NCBI GenBank assembly: GCA_950295325.1
Contig: OX485803.1
Coordinates: forward strand, 38,517,554-38,581,553
Length of the DNA stretch: 64,000 nucleotides
Direction: 5' to 3'
Origin: Polytrichum commune
Lineage: Eukaryota > Streptophyta > Polytrichopsida > Polytrichales > Polytrichaceae
Position numbers and translations under genes: made by a program. Shown here in pieces: positions 1 to 10,966 of the stretch (positions are counted from its first letter, which is position 1; each line of letters opens with the position of its first letter). The notes beneath the pieces are model-generated. The model searched no databases. It worked only from the letters and a program-made list of their open reading frames with translations, and had not been told where the DNA came from.

Positions 1-138
1 ACCAAAGACCAAATATTAAACCACTCTCCTAACAAACGGGAAAGACAACATTACACATTCAAACATACACAAGAACAACTCACATACCTTAATCTACACC
101 TTGGAAAACCCCCTATAATATGGCACACACAACACCAA

Positions 139-942
139 ATGGGCTCAGCCTATCGGCCTCGCCACAAAACCAAACAAAAGACTTTTCCACACTATCACAC
201 CTTTCAACAAACTTTTAATACAATCACACGGACTATACACAAACAAACCAAATTCACACACTACCTCCCTATACAAATTCAGAAAAGAATGCCTGCCCTA
301 CCTAATATATTCACTACAAGTAAATATACATTAATAAAATACTATAAAATGAATAAACAAAAACCAAAAGTAAAACAATACCTAGGATATCACTTTATTA
401 ATCAATTAGCATTATTGTGTTGTGGAGACATTGAACCTCACCCCGGCCCAATGCCTAATATAATACAAAATCACCCAACCGCTCATAAAAGACGATATTC
501 AACCTACTTTATACCTAGCACTATAAAGCTACAACCAGAATACCAACACCTAGCCACCAACTTCAAACCATTATTCCAAAATACACATCCCCTCCACGAA
601 CAAGTTGCATCCTCACTCCCACACTTATACAACAAAATACAACAAAATACCAACCACCCACCCCCTAGACTAATATACGCCCTAATTGTAACAATGAGCC
701 CCTCCACAAAAGATTGTAATGCATACCTACAACAACAACCAACGCCTAATTGGGCCGCACAAATATTAGAAAAAATGGCAAATTTACCTAATCCCCCAGA
801 AAGACACATTGAAACCCCGCACCCATATACACAACTCATGTCTACACATCAAGACAAAATATCTCCCCCAAACACAATACACCATCAGCTATATGCCTAT
901 ATACACCGACACGTCATACCACCCAATCTACAGGACCTATAG
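139..942 (+). pseudogene. LINE-A N-terminal leader with 2A-like motif
   Basis: A 267-residue open stretch beginning the LINE-A polyprotein. Residues 96-104 read GDIEPHPGP, preceded by the hydrophobic stretch INQLALLCC, as in 2A-like sequences. After the motif comes a basic segment and then a region conserved with LINE-B (for example LPNPPERHI near residue 215). No RNA-binding motif of the usual LINE ORF1 type is visible. The frame stops at 940-942, but the same frame continues downstream into the endonuclease, so this looks like an interrupted part of a single polyprotein rather than a separate ORF1. The true start codon is uncertain because the 5' end lies outside the window. Confidence 0.65.
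424..450 (+). other. 2A-like ribosome-skipping motif (His variant)
   Basis: The sequence encodes GDIEPHPGP, against the 2A consensus D-(V/I)-E-x-N-P-G-P. Asn is replaced by His in this copy. The sister element at 35522-35548 has the canonical Asn. In known 2A peptides, the bond between the last Gly and Pro is not formed and translation resumes at Pro. This would release a leader of about 103 residues from the endonuclease/RT polyprotein. Activity of this His variant is unknown to me. Confidence 0.75.
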
Positions 943-2778
943 GACACGTTCCCATACCTACCCCAACAATTACTCATAGAAGTACTAAGATGCACAGAAC
1001 CTATCACAGAATACACATACCCTACCCCCCCGACAGTACACAACCAAATACTATCACCTAGACCAATAACACCCACAAGCCAAGAAACATACATCATAAC
1101 GTGGAATGCCGCATCACTCAACACGGCAATGCCATGCCTCCACGAGCTACTAACCCACTACCGATACCCCCCAACAGCCATAACTATACAAGAAACCAAA
1201 CTCACTGCCACAAAATCCACCAAATACATTCAAAACATCTTCCCACAATACAAATTCTTCTTCAACAATACGCACAACATTACACGTACTATACGACAAA
1301 GAATGACACATCGGAGTCACAGAGGAGGCCTACTCACTCTCATCCACAATAACCATGCGTTCCCTGGTAACCTATCTAAAATACCCACTCCCGTAGACAT
1401 ATCACCTTTTCTTCAGATAATACGTATAGCAAACCAACCCCTCCAACCATGGCTATTAATAAACATATATATGTCATCCCACGATGAAGATCTACCCCTC
1501 ATCCCCACCATACAAACCACCATAGTTGAACAAATTAATGCACATCCCAATCACGCCTATGTATTATGTGGCGACTTTAACCGAGACATAGCACTCATAG
1601 GAAGACAAAATGACCAACAAACTACACCACCCCAAGCATAAGACTATCAATGTAGGGCATTTATAGACAACCTAGATCTAACATACGTCACAACAAATTC
1701 TACATTCTCAAGACAAGGAGGAAACAACTACACGCACAATAGCCTAATAGACGGTTTCTTTATAAACACCCTAAACAATAACCAATATAGATCAACCACA
1801 AACCAAGATATAAACCTCAACTCCGACCACATACCCGTACAATTACATATCCCACCCAATATACTAATAGCCAGAACACCATTACCCAAACCGGAACCAC
1901 CCCCAAGAATATTCAACCCCATACCAAAGTCAAATCTAAAAAACTTCCACATGCAGTTCTTCGAGACCAATTCAACCCAAATAAAGGAACTTACACAATT
2001 GCTTAAAACTAATACGACCTTGACAACAACACAATGGCAAATGGTATGTGAATCATTTGAAACCCTCGTCAATAGCATTTCTAATATAGTATTAAAAACA
2101 TGCAGTGCACCACCAATTCCGAATTTACCAAACAACATTGCTAAACAAGGAGGCTATCTTCCAAAGAAACTCCAAAAACAATGGAAAAAACACTTAGCCA
2201 CATACCACCTTACTCGGAAAATAATATACATTACAAAAAATAACCCGAATTGGCGAGACCACCCCATCATTCAACAAATGAATAGCCAAACGTATAGCAC
2301 CCTCCCAACACCCCCAATACACCCACTACCACACAATACTTGGATAGAAGATCTAGCCAACAAGGCAAAAACAGCCAAAAAAGAAGCCCGGAAAATCACA
2401 ACGGAATATTCATTAAAACAAATAAAAAAAACCATATCCAAATACCAACAACTATATGACAAAAGCCCCAAAAAAATCAACAAAAAGGTCTTCAAAGAAA
2501 ACGATTCACCCCCACTAGACTGCATTATAGATAGATATAATAATATCCTCACCAACCCAGAAGACATCGCCAAAGAAATTCACACCCAACAATCTATCAT
2601 TAACAAACCTACAGTCCCCACATGCCACTACCAACCTGATCACCCACAATACTGCACATGTGGGGTTAGGCAATACCCATGGCATGACCTAGACGGATAT
2701 ACTATCGAAAAAAGAGGTGAACCAAATGTTCCATTACACACATACCTAGACCAAGAAACGTACGACATGTGTCTTTGA
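943..2778 (+). pseudogene. LINE-A endonuclease (APE/EEP type) segment
   Basis: This continues the frame of the leader. The AP-endonuclease-like domain starts at YIITWNAASLNT (about 1089), has the catalytic-type AITIQETKL (about 1180), LLINIYMSS (about 1453), the GDFNRD motif (about 1570) and SDHIPVQL near its end (about 1825). It is followed by a basic linker leading to the RT. The order matches endonuclease domains of APE-type LINEs, which nick the target DNA for target-primed reverse transcription. A TAA at 1639-1641 interrupts it, and a one-base loss near 2800, relative to LINE-B, puts the RT in another frame. Confidence 0.75.
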
Positions 2779-5700
2779 AATCTAGCAAACGGGAAACCCC
2801 CGGGCCAGACAAAATCCCTAATGCCATATTAAAGTCCATGCCTCCACGCTTCCATACACTTCTATTTCTTCTTTTTACCCATTGTTATAAACAAAAACGC
2901 ATCCCGACATCCTGGAAAACAAGTACTACCATACTATTGTATAAGAAAAGCAACCCATACTGCCTCAACAACCACAGACCAATTGCTCTTGCCAACACAA
3001 TATACAAATTCTTTACTAGCACACTTACTAGCATCCTCGCCACGTATGGAGAAAGACATCAAATCCTACATGACAGCCAAGAAGCATTTCGAGCCGAGAG
3101 ATGCACGTCAAGGCACCTACAAACTCTAATATCAGCACTTGAAGATATCAGATTCACAAATCAAGATATCTACATCCTATATATAGACTTCAAAAATGCC
3201 TTTGGCTCAATTGATCACGCTAGATTACTAGCCATCATGAAAGATCTAGGTTATCCACAAGACGCCGTAGCATTGATAAGAAATATCTACGCACAATCTA
3301 CCACCACATACATAGGAGAATACTTTGGTAAAACACAACCAATCCCCATACAACGAGGAACCATACAAGGAGATACATTAAGCCCATACTTGTTTATTAT
3401 TTTTCTAGAACCCCTCTTGCGGTGGTTACAAAGGGGAAACAATGGATATACCTTCAAAACCTCTACCACTAAATTGAACTCCGCAGCATATGCCGATGAC
3501 TTAGCCATCCTAGCCAACAAAGTAACATCATTACAATTACAACTAGACAAACTAGACAAGTTCTGCGAATGGGCAGGAATGGACCTAGGTATATCCAAAT
3601 GCGCGATCACGGGATGCCCCAACAAGTCAAAACTAAATCCACAAGCCTTCAAAATACACTTACAAGAAGCAAATATAAATTTCAGACAACAACAAATACC
3701 CATACTTAGCCAACACGAACCATATGTATATCTTGGAATTAACCTAGTTCCTTCATTACAGTGGAAAACACAAATGCACATCACCACGGCTAAATTAACC
3801 AAACAAAGTAAATTTTTAATAACATGCCCAGCAACCATGAAACAAAAAATAAAAATGGTCGATACAGTCATAAGAGCTGGTATTGCCTACAACTTCTATG
3901 CCGTACCGTACTCTCTTCCGGCCATTAAAAAACTAGACAAGAAAATCATCGCCCTACACAAAACCATATGTGGATTACCAAAATGTATGTCAAACGCCGT
4001 CACACAACTACCACATGACATGTTCGGGACAGAAGCCTTTTCATTAAAAAACGCATACATAACATGTATAGAAGAACAACTCATAAATGCCCTAAACGAC
4101 AAAGGAAGGCTCGGTAGAATATACAAAGGCTTAATACAACACATACTTGCTAAACACGGAGGAGCCCAAAACCTACCACGCCTCTCACCGCATGACTGTA
4201 TGCAATCACCAATTACAAGATCCCTATTCCTATTGAAAAAGACAAGTGGAATCCACCTCAAAAGTACACAAGGAAACTTCCCTCTCACCCCTACACCACT
4301 AGAAACACAATGGATGTTACAAGCACGAAACATCCCAACACTTACCCCCGAACTATCACTAAAATACCTTCACAAGCTAATATTACATAACGTATATGAA
4401 ATAAAACACATCACATGCCCCAATGGAACACACCTAATGAATAACGAAGAATTTAAAAATCATTACAATAAACCCACTAAATTAGAGAAAACTGCACTAG
4501 AATATGCCATAAAACTATTTTGTAAGCCAACATGCCTTACCCCATGCACACGACAATGCTCAACACATATGACACCAAACACCCTAAAAGATGAATATAA
4601 AATAATAAACCATAATATACCTCTGAACCCCCAAAGACACCACACTTATGTAGCACCACCAATAATGGAAGAATACCCAAAACCACCCCCTTACATACTC
4701 AAAGACCCAAAACACTTCCCGATATATAAAATAAAAAACGACTGCCCATGTGCATATACGGACAAGTACAAAATCAAGAAAAAATACATATCTTACCTAT
4801 GCCAATGGACACTCCCAAACGATATAATCTATGATAAATGGCTACCCCAAAAAGAATTGTTCCCTTGGAACAACCAAGACGCCATAAACCACAACATTCT
4901 GCTATTAACACAATACTATACCCAAAAACAACACCAACACTTTACTAACATCCTTAATACAAACTTCAACCACGAACAAATGAGAGACACCAGATATATC
5001 CCCCCACCACAAACCATACCCTTATGCCACATACACATCAACGATTGCAACCCAGAGGATGATATTGAAAGCACAGAGTATACTATCCAAACCCAACATG
5101 ACACTGCACACATCTACGATAACACCGGCCGCCACTTAATTAACATCCCGAAAACAAGATTAAACTGGTTATGGGACCAATACCACTCAGCACTAAACAC
5201 ATCACACAACCTAGAACCACCCACTCAATCATTCGAAACAGAAGTAACATGGCTATATCAAAGGTATAAATACAAAACCCCCAAAAATGACCCCCTTAAA
5301 CTCTCTCAATATACACTCCCAAATGCCATCCTTGAAAACCTCATAAACACATTCGAAATAACACACTCATATTTCTCGTCACAAGTAACATGCCCCACTA
5401 CACTCATACAATTCCACTCCCCATTTCCTAGGGATGCAATATTTGGATCAACTGGAAAGGCATTTCAACATAAATGGCATGGAAATGGATATGCACACCC
5501 ACACACGAACACCGAAACTCAACAAGCCCTCCATTGGGCCCGCCTCGCAGCCAAAAATGACTCCAACTCCGTCACAATACTAGTAATGCCAGACGAAAAT
5601 TGGTATCACAATCCTAACCCACATAATGGACCCTTTCCAGACTCACATATTATAACTCACTTCAAAGCCGACACCATCACATACGAAGAACCAACAATTC

Positions 5701-6056
5701 CCCCAGAACTACGTACAGAACCTAGAACAGAAACTCACGCTATACAAATAATATGCATACATCACAAAAACACACCCATAGGAACAAATTCCTTTATCCA
5801 ACAAATGAACGATACTGCAAACACACTACAAATCCCTGAAATGGTCTGTCAAATTGCTCCACCAACACCACCAGACACACCAGTGAACTGCAATAAAAAT
5901 GGGCCAAACTCACCTACCCACCTCCACCTACCCCGCCAACCACACAAATGCCAACCAACCTATGGAACATCAACCCGATACAATGCCTACCGCTTAAATA
6001 CCCGCCCCAATTCTGCTATTACACGGACGGGTCATTCAAACCACCAAAGCAGCTAA
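2769..6056 (+). pseudogene. LINE-A reverse transcriptase and linker, 1095-aa open frame
   Basis: The longest open frame in the window. RT motifs occur in order: TPGPDKIPNAIL (residues 10-21), the NHRPIAL region (about 68-74), QEAFRAERC (about 104), YIDFKNAF with Asp140, QRGTIQGDTLSPYLF (about 197-211), and AAYADD with Asp243/Asp244. The catalytic Asp triad is therefore present. Downstream lies a linker of some 650 residues containing an evenly spaced Cys cluster (CKPTCLTPCTRQC, about residue 590) that LINE-B also keeps. The frame ends in a frameshifted tail overlapping the RNase H frame that starts at 5948. The RT would copy the element RNA at the nicked target. Confidence 0.85.
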
Positions 6057-7483
6057 ACAATGGGCAATGGAGACGGGAAAAAGCTGGTTACGGCATTTAC
6101 AACCCTTTCAAAAATCTAAAAATCACAGAAAGGCTACCAGGACTACAAAATATTCTCCGAGCAGAAATGATGGCTATACATCACACTCTACAACTCCTCA
6201 CCACAACATACCGAAATGAGCCAGCATACATATTCACAGATTGCCTAAACATACTATATCTCTTAAACACACAAATCAAACACCCCACCAGCCATAACAG
6301 TCACCCAGACAAAACAATCCTAGAAAACATGCTTAGAATGCTAACATCCCGAACACAAATAACCATAATACATAAAATCAAGGCTCACACAAACATAGGA
6401 GGAAATGACCAAGCAGATATACTAGCCAAACAAGGATGTGAACTAGACTACAGAGATGCTACACTCCCACATGAACACGCACACCCCACACCATACTACC
6501 TACAAAAAGACTGGTGGCACTCCATGCAAGAAACACCTGACAAAGGCCCCATTAGACACCTCAGCAAACATATCCTCAAACATGACAATGAACATAACTT
6601 AGCTACAATAGCAAATCAAACGCATCAATTACACAAATGGCTGGACAATGATGACATAGATAAAACATTATCAAATGACTTTTGGACGAATCCTAACGTC
6701 ACGGATAAACAAAAAACATGTTTAGTAAAATTCCGAACCGGTCAATATATGGGCCATGCTCGAAAACAACTCTTCTTTGGAAGAGAAGCCTTCCCATCAA
6801 GAACATGCCCCATATGCAATTCAACAGATGCCGATACATGGCTACATGTACTACTTAAATGCAAACAACAACACATCCATGCACTAATCACTAAAAGGCA
6901 TAATAAAGCGGTATGGGAAATACGTAAACTCATTGTTTCAAACCGTACATCAAGGCACTACACATTAATGAATGCATGAATACATAATGACCAACCACAA
7001 GAAAATATAGTCCCATCATGGCTACTCTCATGTACATGTAACTCCCAAAGATGTCACTGCAACGCTCGGCTCAAACCCGACATACTATGCATCATAGGCC
7101 ACCCATATAACCACCCACCCCCAGAAACCCCCACACCTAATATTACCATACAGTTCATAGAATTCACATACTGCAACGACAGATTCGCCACTGAAACCTT
7201 AGACAAAAAAATTATGAAATACCAACCACTCATAGACAACATCTCCACAAAAGGTTGGAAGGTGGCCCCACTCATGGTACTAGTTGCAGGAGCAAGAGGC
7301 ACAACATATATCCCCTCAATGAAAAACTTGGAATCAACATTTACGCTCCCTATCACGAAAATCAAAAACACATTTAAACAAATTAATATAATTGCTACAC
7401 AATACGCGCACTCCATACTTATACATAAACGAAGGTTAGAAAACCGACAAACTATTAATGATCTCCAAGACCCCCATAATTAA
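5948..7483 (+). pseudogene. LINE-A RNase H, CCHC-like motif and C-terminal domain
   Basis: The first 343 residues (5948-6979) carry a type-I RNase H fold: YTDGS (Asp27), AEMMAIHH (Glu73), FTDCLN (Asp98), KAHTN (His147) and NDQAD (Asp157), so the catalytic set is complete. Further on is CPICNSTDADTWLHVLLKC, a Cys-x2-Cys-x9-His-x4-Cys arrangement typical of post-RT zinc motifs in LINEs. A TGA at 6977-6979 interrupts the frame. After it the same frame runs to 7483 and encodes a conserved C-terminal domain (LKPDILCIIGHPY, FIEFTYC, GWKVAPLMVLVAGARG, AHSILIHKRRLENRQ). The same blocks recur in LINE-B and LINE-C. Confidence 0.85.
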
Positions 7484-7594
7484 ACTTCATCACCTAAAGC
7501 AAATCCCTCACTCCTCCCACCAAAAACCCCAAACAAAAAGCCACATACAACTCACCAGCTACCGAAAGTTAACACTGATTACTAAATATAGTGT

Positions 7595-7722
7595 CTACGT
7601 CCTGAAAGGGGCGAAGTAGTTTTACATCTAAAGCCAATGCCGTAAGGCTTGGCCTAGGATGTTCTACGAACAGACACTTTATTCACTCCAGCCTCCTTCA
7701 GGAGGCCAGAGTTCTTCTTCTT
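7595..7722 (+). other. LINE-A 3'-terminal hairpin module and TTC tail
   Basis: The element ends with a CTAC...GTAG hairpin (about 7595-7618), a middle hairpin around GCC-GTAA-GGC (about 7640-7660), the block ACGAACAGACACTTTATTCAC (about 7667-7686), a 6-bp stem GCCTCC/GGAGGC with a TTCA loop (7691-7706), and a tail of TTC repeats to 7722. The same layout recurs at 42669-42800, on the minus strand at 59677-59777, and in the 96-bp insertion at 57200-57295. It is the likely RT recognition structure. Confidence 0.7.
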
Positions 7723-8547
7723 AAGATCTCAGCTCCCTCCTCAGTGTTTTCATGGTCGTTCGTCACTTTTATTTTCATTTTGATTCCTTCTCTTTTCATT
7801 TCTTTGTTTCTCGCTCGCTTTCTAACTTGTAGTGTGCTCTTCTTTCTAGGCGGCGGCGTTTGTGTATGTTTGATGTCAAGCATATCATTTTTTATTTTTT
7901 ATTTTTATTTTTCTAAAATAATTCTATGCTTTAGGTTGTAATTGTTGTTGACCATGTTTTCAGGGCCTTAAGGTTGTATTTTATGTGGGATACCACATGT
8001 GTATAGGCAGTAGCTACACTTGCATGCATTCTTGCACTTGCCTACTTTTGTAGTTGGTTTCTTGTTATATCTTGAATTTTCTTCATGTTTGTGTGCTTTT
8101 AGGCTCTTATTAAGGACTTAACTACCCATAACCTTGGTTGGTGTGTTTTATTATTTGTCCAAACTCTTGTTTGTGTGATGTTCAGGTTGTGGGAACCCTT
8201 GCCGATGTGATCCAACCATAGTTGTAGACCTTGCTAGTGTGTGCCTTGTGAGCTCCAAACCATTGTTTGTCTTTTCTTATGTTGTTATTATCTTTCAAAC
8301 CTCTAACTTTTATTTTTGTATACACTTGGTATTTTTTTTCTTTATTATCAAGTTGGCTTGGCCATAGTTGTAGCCATACTCATGGCTCTACCTTTGGTCC
8401 CTCCCAAAGGTTTTAAATTTTGTGGATTTTTCTTTAGACCATACCCAAATGCTACTAGCTCAAGCCAAATATCCTCTGATGTTTTCCCCTCCACTGTGGA
8501 GTGGGAATGTCCAACCTTGAACTCCTATTATTAAAGGTAGTGCAAAA
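7723..8547. other. Intergenic, AT-rich, no gene seen
   Basis: T-rich sequence 3' of LINE-A with short meaningless open frames. I see no domain, repeat boundary or RNA gene in it. The right end leads into the BED/hAT-like relic. Confidence 0.5.
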
Positions 8548-9710
8548 AGAAGTCTCATGAGAAGAATCGTTGATTCCAACTCCTTTGGTTGCCTCTTTTT
8601 TCTTGAGCATAACCTATCTACCAAGATGACAATGTAACCAAAGTGATTTGCAAACAATATTTGTAAGATTTGTGGAAAGTCATTCATGTTAGTGGCTAGG
8701 ATTGATAATGCGTGAAACACCAAGGGAAGAAGACAACAAAAATCCTAGGACATGGGGTAGCGATTGGGAAGAAATATATGAATCATAACTCTTCCCATAA
8801 TCAAAATAAGATATTGTTTGTTGCCATTCCCATAAATAGCATTCAAGCCCAAGTTGGTGAGTCCATGGTTAGAGATCGGAAGAAGAAATGGGTACAATTT
8901 TCCACTCTTCTTCACTTGCTCATACAAGGGAAACTTAGTACATATTATGAGCAAATATATCTTGTTTGAAACCCTCAAGCTAAAAAGCAACCCCCATCAT
9001 CATTAGAGTGACACTAGTGGGTGGGAGATGGCGGAGGTTATAGAGCGTGTGGTGACGAATAAAACAAAGGAAGTCATGCAAAGTGCCAACTTCTTAAGCT
9101 TGTCTTGTGATGAGGTAACTTTGGTGGATTATCAATCCTAGATTACTGTCCATGCTTATGTAATGAGAGATTGGACCCCTCTCCTCCTTACCCTAAAAAG
9201 AGTTGTTGAAGGAGGTTCAATAGATAACCTTATTATTGTCATTGTGAATGTTGCTCGGGCATGTGTTGGTTTATCTAACCAAAATAATAGGGATAAGTTA
9301 ATCACATGTGGAGCAGATGGGGTGTCTACATTTCAAGGTGCAAAATCGGGTAGTACTTGCAACTAATCAACAAACACACACCTTTCATGGTGGGGGTCCA
9401 TTGCATGCCACATCGCACCAACCTTGCAGTGCAAACCCTCTCCATAGTCGAGGTGGTGAGAAATGTGGAAGATATTTTGGTAGGGTTGTAATCATACTTT
9501 AGGTCCTCCCCCAAGCGGATTCTAGAGTTTTAGAAACTCACTACTTGCTTAGAATTTAAAGGCAACAAAATCCTTAGGAATCTGTAGACATGCTGGATAT
9601 CTATGCTTGGGCCAATGAATAGAACCATTTCTTTTCTTTTTAAAAAAAATTTGATGTGAATGTGAAGGTCAATGAGACTATGTGGGTATCACGGGTTCTA
9701 AGTTGCACTT
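8548..9710 (+). pseudogene. BED-finger / hAT-like transposase relic
   Basis: Translated fragments in shifting frames resemble a transposase family of the hAT kind. Near 8548-8830 there is a BED-finger-like N-terminus (KKKSHEKNR, then FQLLWLPLF, and HQGKKTTKILG). From 9028 the core reads LSLSCDEVTLVDYQSWITVH, then RVVEGGSIDNL and CGADGVSTFQGAKSG. After a frame change it reads VGVHCMPHRTNLAVQ at about 9395, and near 9560 a fragment like FKGNKILRNL-TCWISML. These resemble the hAT catalytic core around its conserved His-Arg-x-Asn-Leu block. Stops and frameshifts are frequent, and no terminal inverted repeats were found. Family assignment rests on recognised motifs only. Confidence 0.55.
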
Positions 9711-10966
9711 CAATGTTGGGTTCGTTGGAGATTTCGATAAGATTCTCTTAGTTTCGAATGTAATGATGGACTTTAAATGATGCATTTGAATCACGGGTTG
9801 TGCCTTGAGTGCTTGAACTCAACCCAAATGCACTTTGCAAGTTGTACATGTGAATCGAACAAGCATTGATTCCAAGTACATTGGTAGGTATTAATTGTTG
9901 GAATATGCACATGGGCTTCAAAGATTGCACAATTGGCTCATATGATTGGATTGTTGTGATTGGACGTCCATAGGTGGACCTTGGAAATCATTTATGTCCA
10001 TCATAGCCTAAATTTGTTGATGACTTGTTGTTCTATTGTTGGGTAGAGTTGCCTACCTTAAACTTTGTTTTGGTGAAGCATCATGACCACCTTAGAAGAG
10101 GAGCTGAAATGGAAGGCAACTAATCATGGCAATGTGTCAATGGCTACAAGGGATGGTGTCAAATATGAACTCACTCCAAACTATTTCTAAAAATTGCACA
10201 TGATTTTGTTATAAAATGGCCGCTATGGAGTACTTTGAATTTAGGTATCCAAAGTTATTAGACTTTCATGCAACGGTGGAAGGATGACTTGAGATGAGGC
10301 TGACTATTGAGGGAGGGGTATTACGTGGTCAAGGTTTCATTTTAGGACTTGAGTGGTCTCAATGGCATTTTCTTATGCAATTAAATTAGGCTATCAAATT
10401 TCTTCTTGATGTAATTATATTTGTTCCTATGTGGTGTGTTTGTTAAGTGGTTTCCAAGCTTATTATTTGGTTTTAATTTGATCTTTGAATATTTGCTCTC
10501 ACTATATGCTAGACCTTAGTATTGATTAATAAGAAAGAAAAAAGTCTTCAGACACCACAGAATTTCCTTTGAACTGACCTATACACACAGTTGACCCTGG
10601 CGTTGTTCTCGACAACAATAGGGTGTGGGACTGCTACAGTTTTTGTAGATCGCACAAAGCTTGGAAAGTGAGTACAGTCCCTACCATGGAAGTCCTGATT
10701 CTTCCGCCAGAATATACACAAACATGGCTCCCTAAAAGTCACATTGAGGCCTTCACCCAGATAGCATGTGAAAACACATTAAGTGTTAAACTGCCTGAAT
10801 TTGAGAGCAACACAGGGATCCTCAACAAACCTGGAATGATTGCACAGCCAAAGTGCTTGGACTTTCAACAATAAGCACACGTTGCTCTGAACTAAGCGGA
10901 TGGCATGTCACGAAGATGTGAGAGCAAGTCCACATGTTGACCAGTAGCACGAATGCTTCTTCTGTA
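9711..10966. other. Intergenic / probable VPS41 3' UTR
   Basis: Nothing codes convincingly here. The right part, roughly 10540-10966, lies directly downstream of the VPS41 stop codon (10967-10969, minus strand) and probably holds its 3' UTR. I could not locate a certain polyadenylation signal. The left part may contain further decayed sequence of the hAT-like relic. Confidence 0.4.

Larger units (their letters stand above)
1..7722 (+). mobile_element. LINE-A: APE-RT-RNase H non-LTR retrotransposon, 5' end outside window
   Basis: This is a decayed autonomous LINE. Coding sequence runs from about 139 to 7483 in what was probably one frame of about 2,450 codons. The order is: N-terminal leader with a 2A-like motif (424-450), AP-type endonuclease (about 1080-1900), reverse transcriptase (about 2790-3900), a long Cys-containing linker, RNase H (about 6000-6440), a CCHC-like motif (about 6800-6860) and a conserved C-terminal domain (7060-7470). 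Differences from LINE-B (34783-42800) show nonsense codons at 940-942, 1639-1641 and 6977-6979 and frameshifts near 2800 and 5930, so it is dead. The coding strand is strongly A/C-rich and G-poor. The 3' end is a hairpin plus TTC tail rather than poly(A). The order recalls trypanosomatid L1Tc/ingi elements; clade placement needs a phylogeny. Confidence 0.9.

Noticed and set aside
3287-3871. 194-residue minus-strand open frame inside the LINE-A RT
   Set aside because: Lies opposite clear RT motifs (YADD, IQGDTLSP) and has no motif of its own.
7595-7722. The 3' hairpins as a stand-alone ncRNA gene or terminator
   Set aside because: Their consistent position at LINE ends with target duplications in two cases makes them part of the element.
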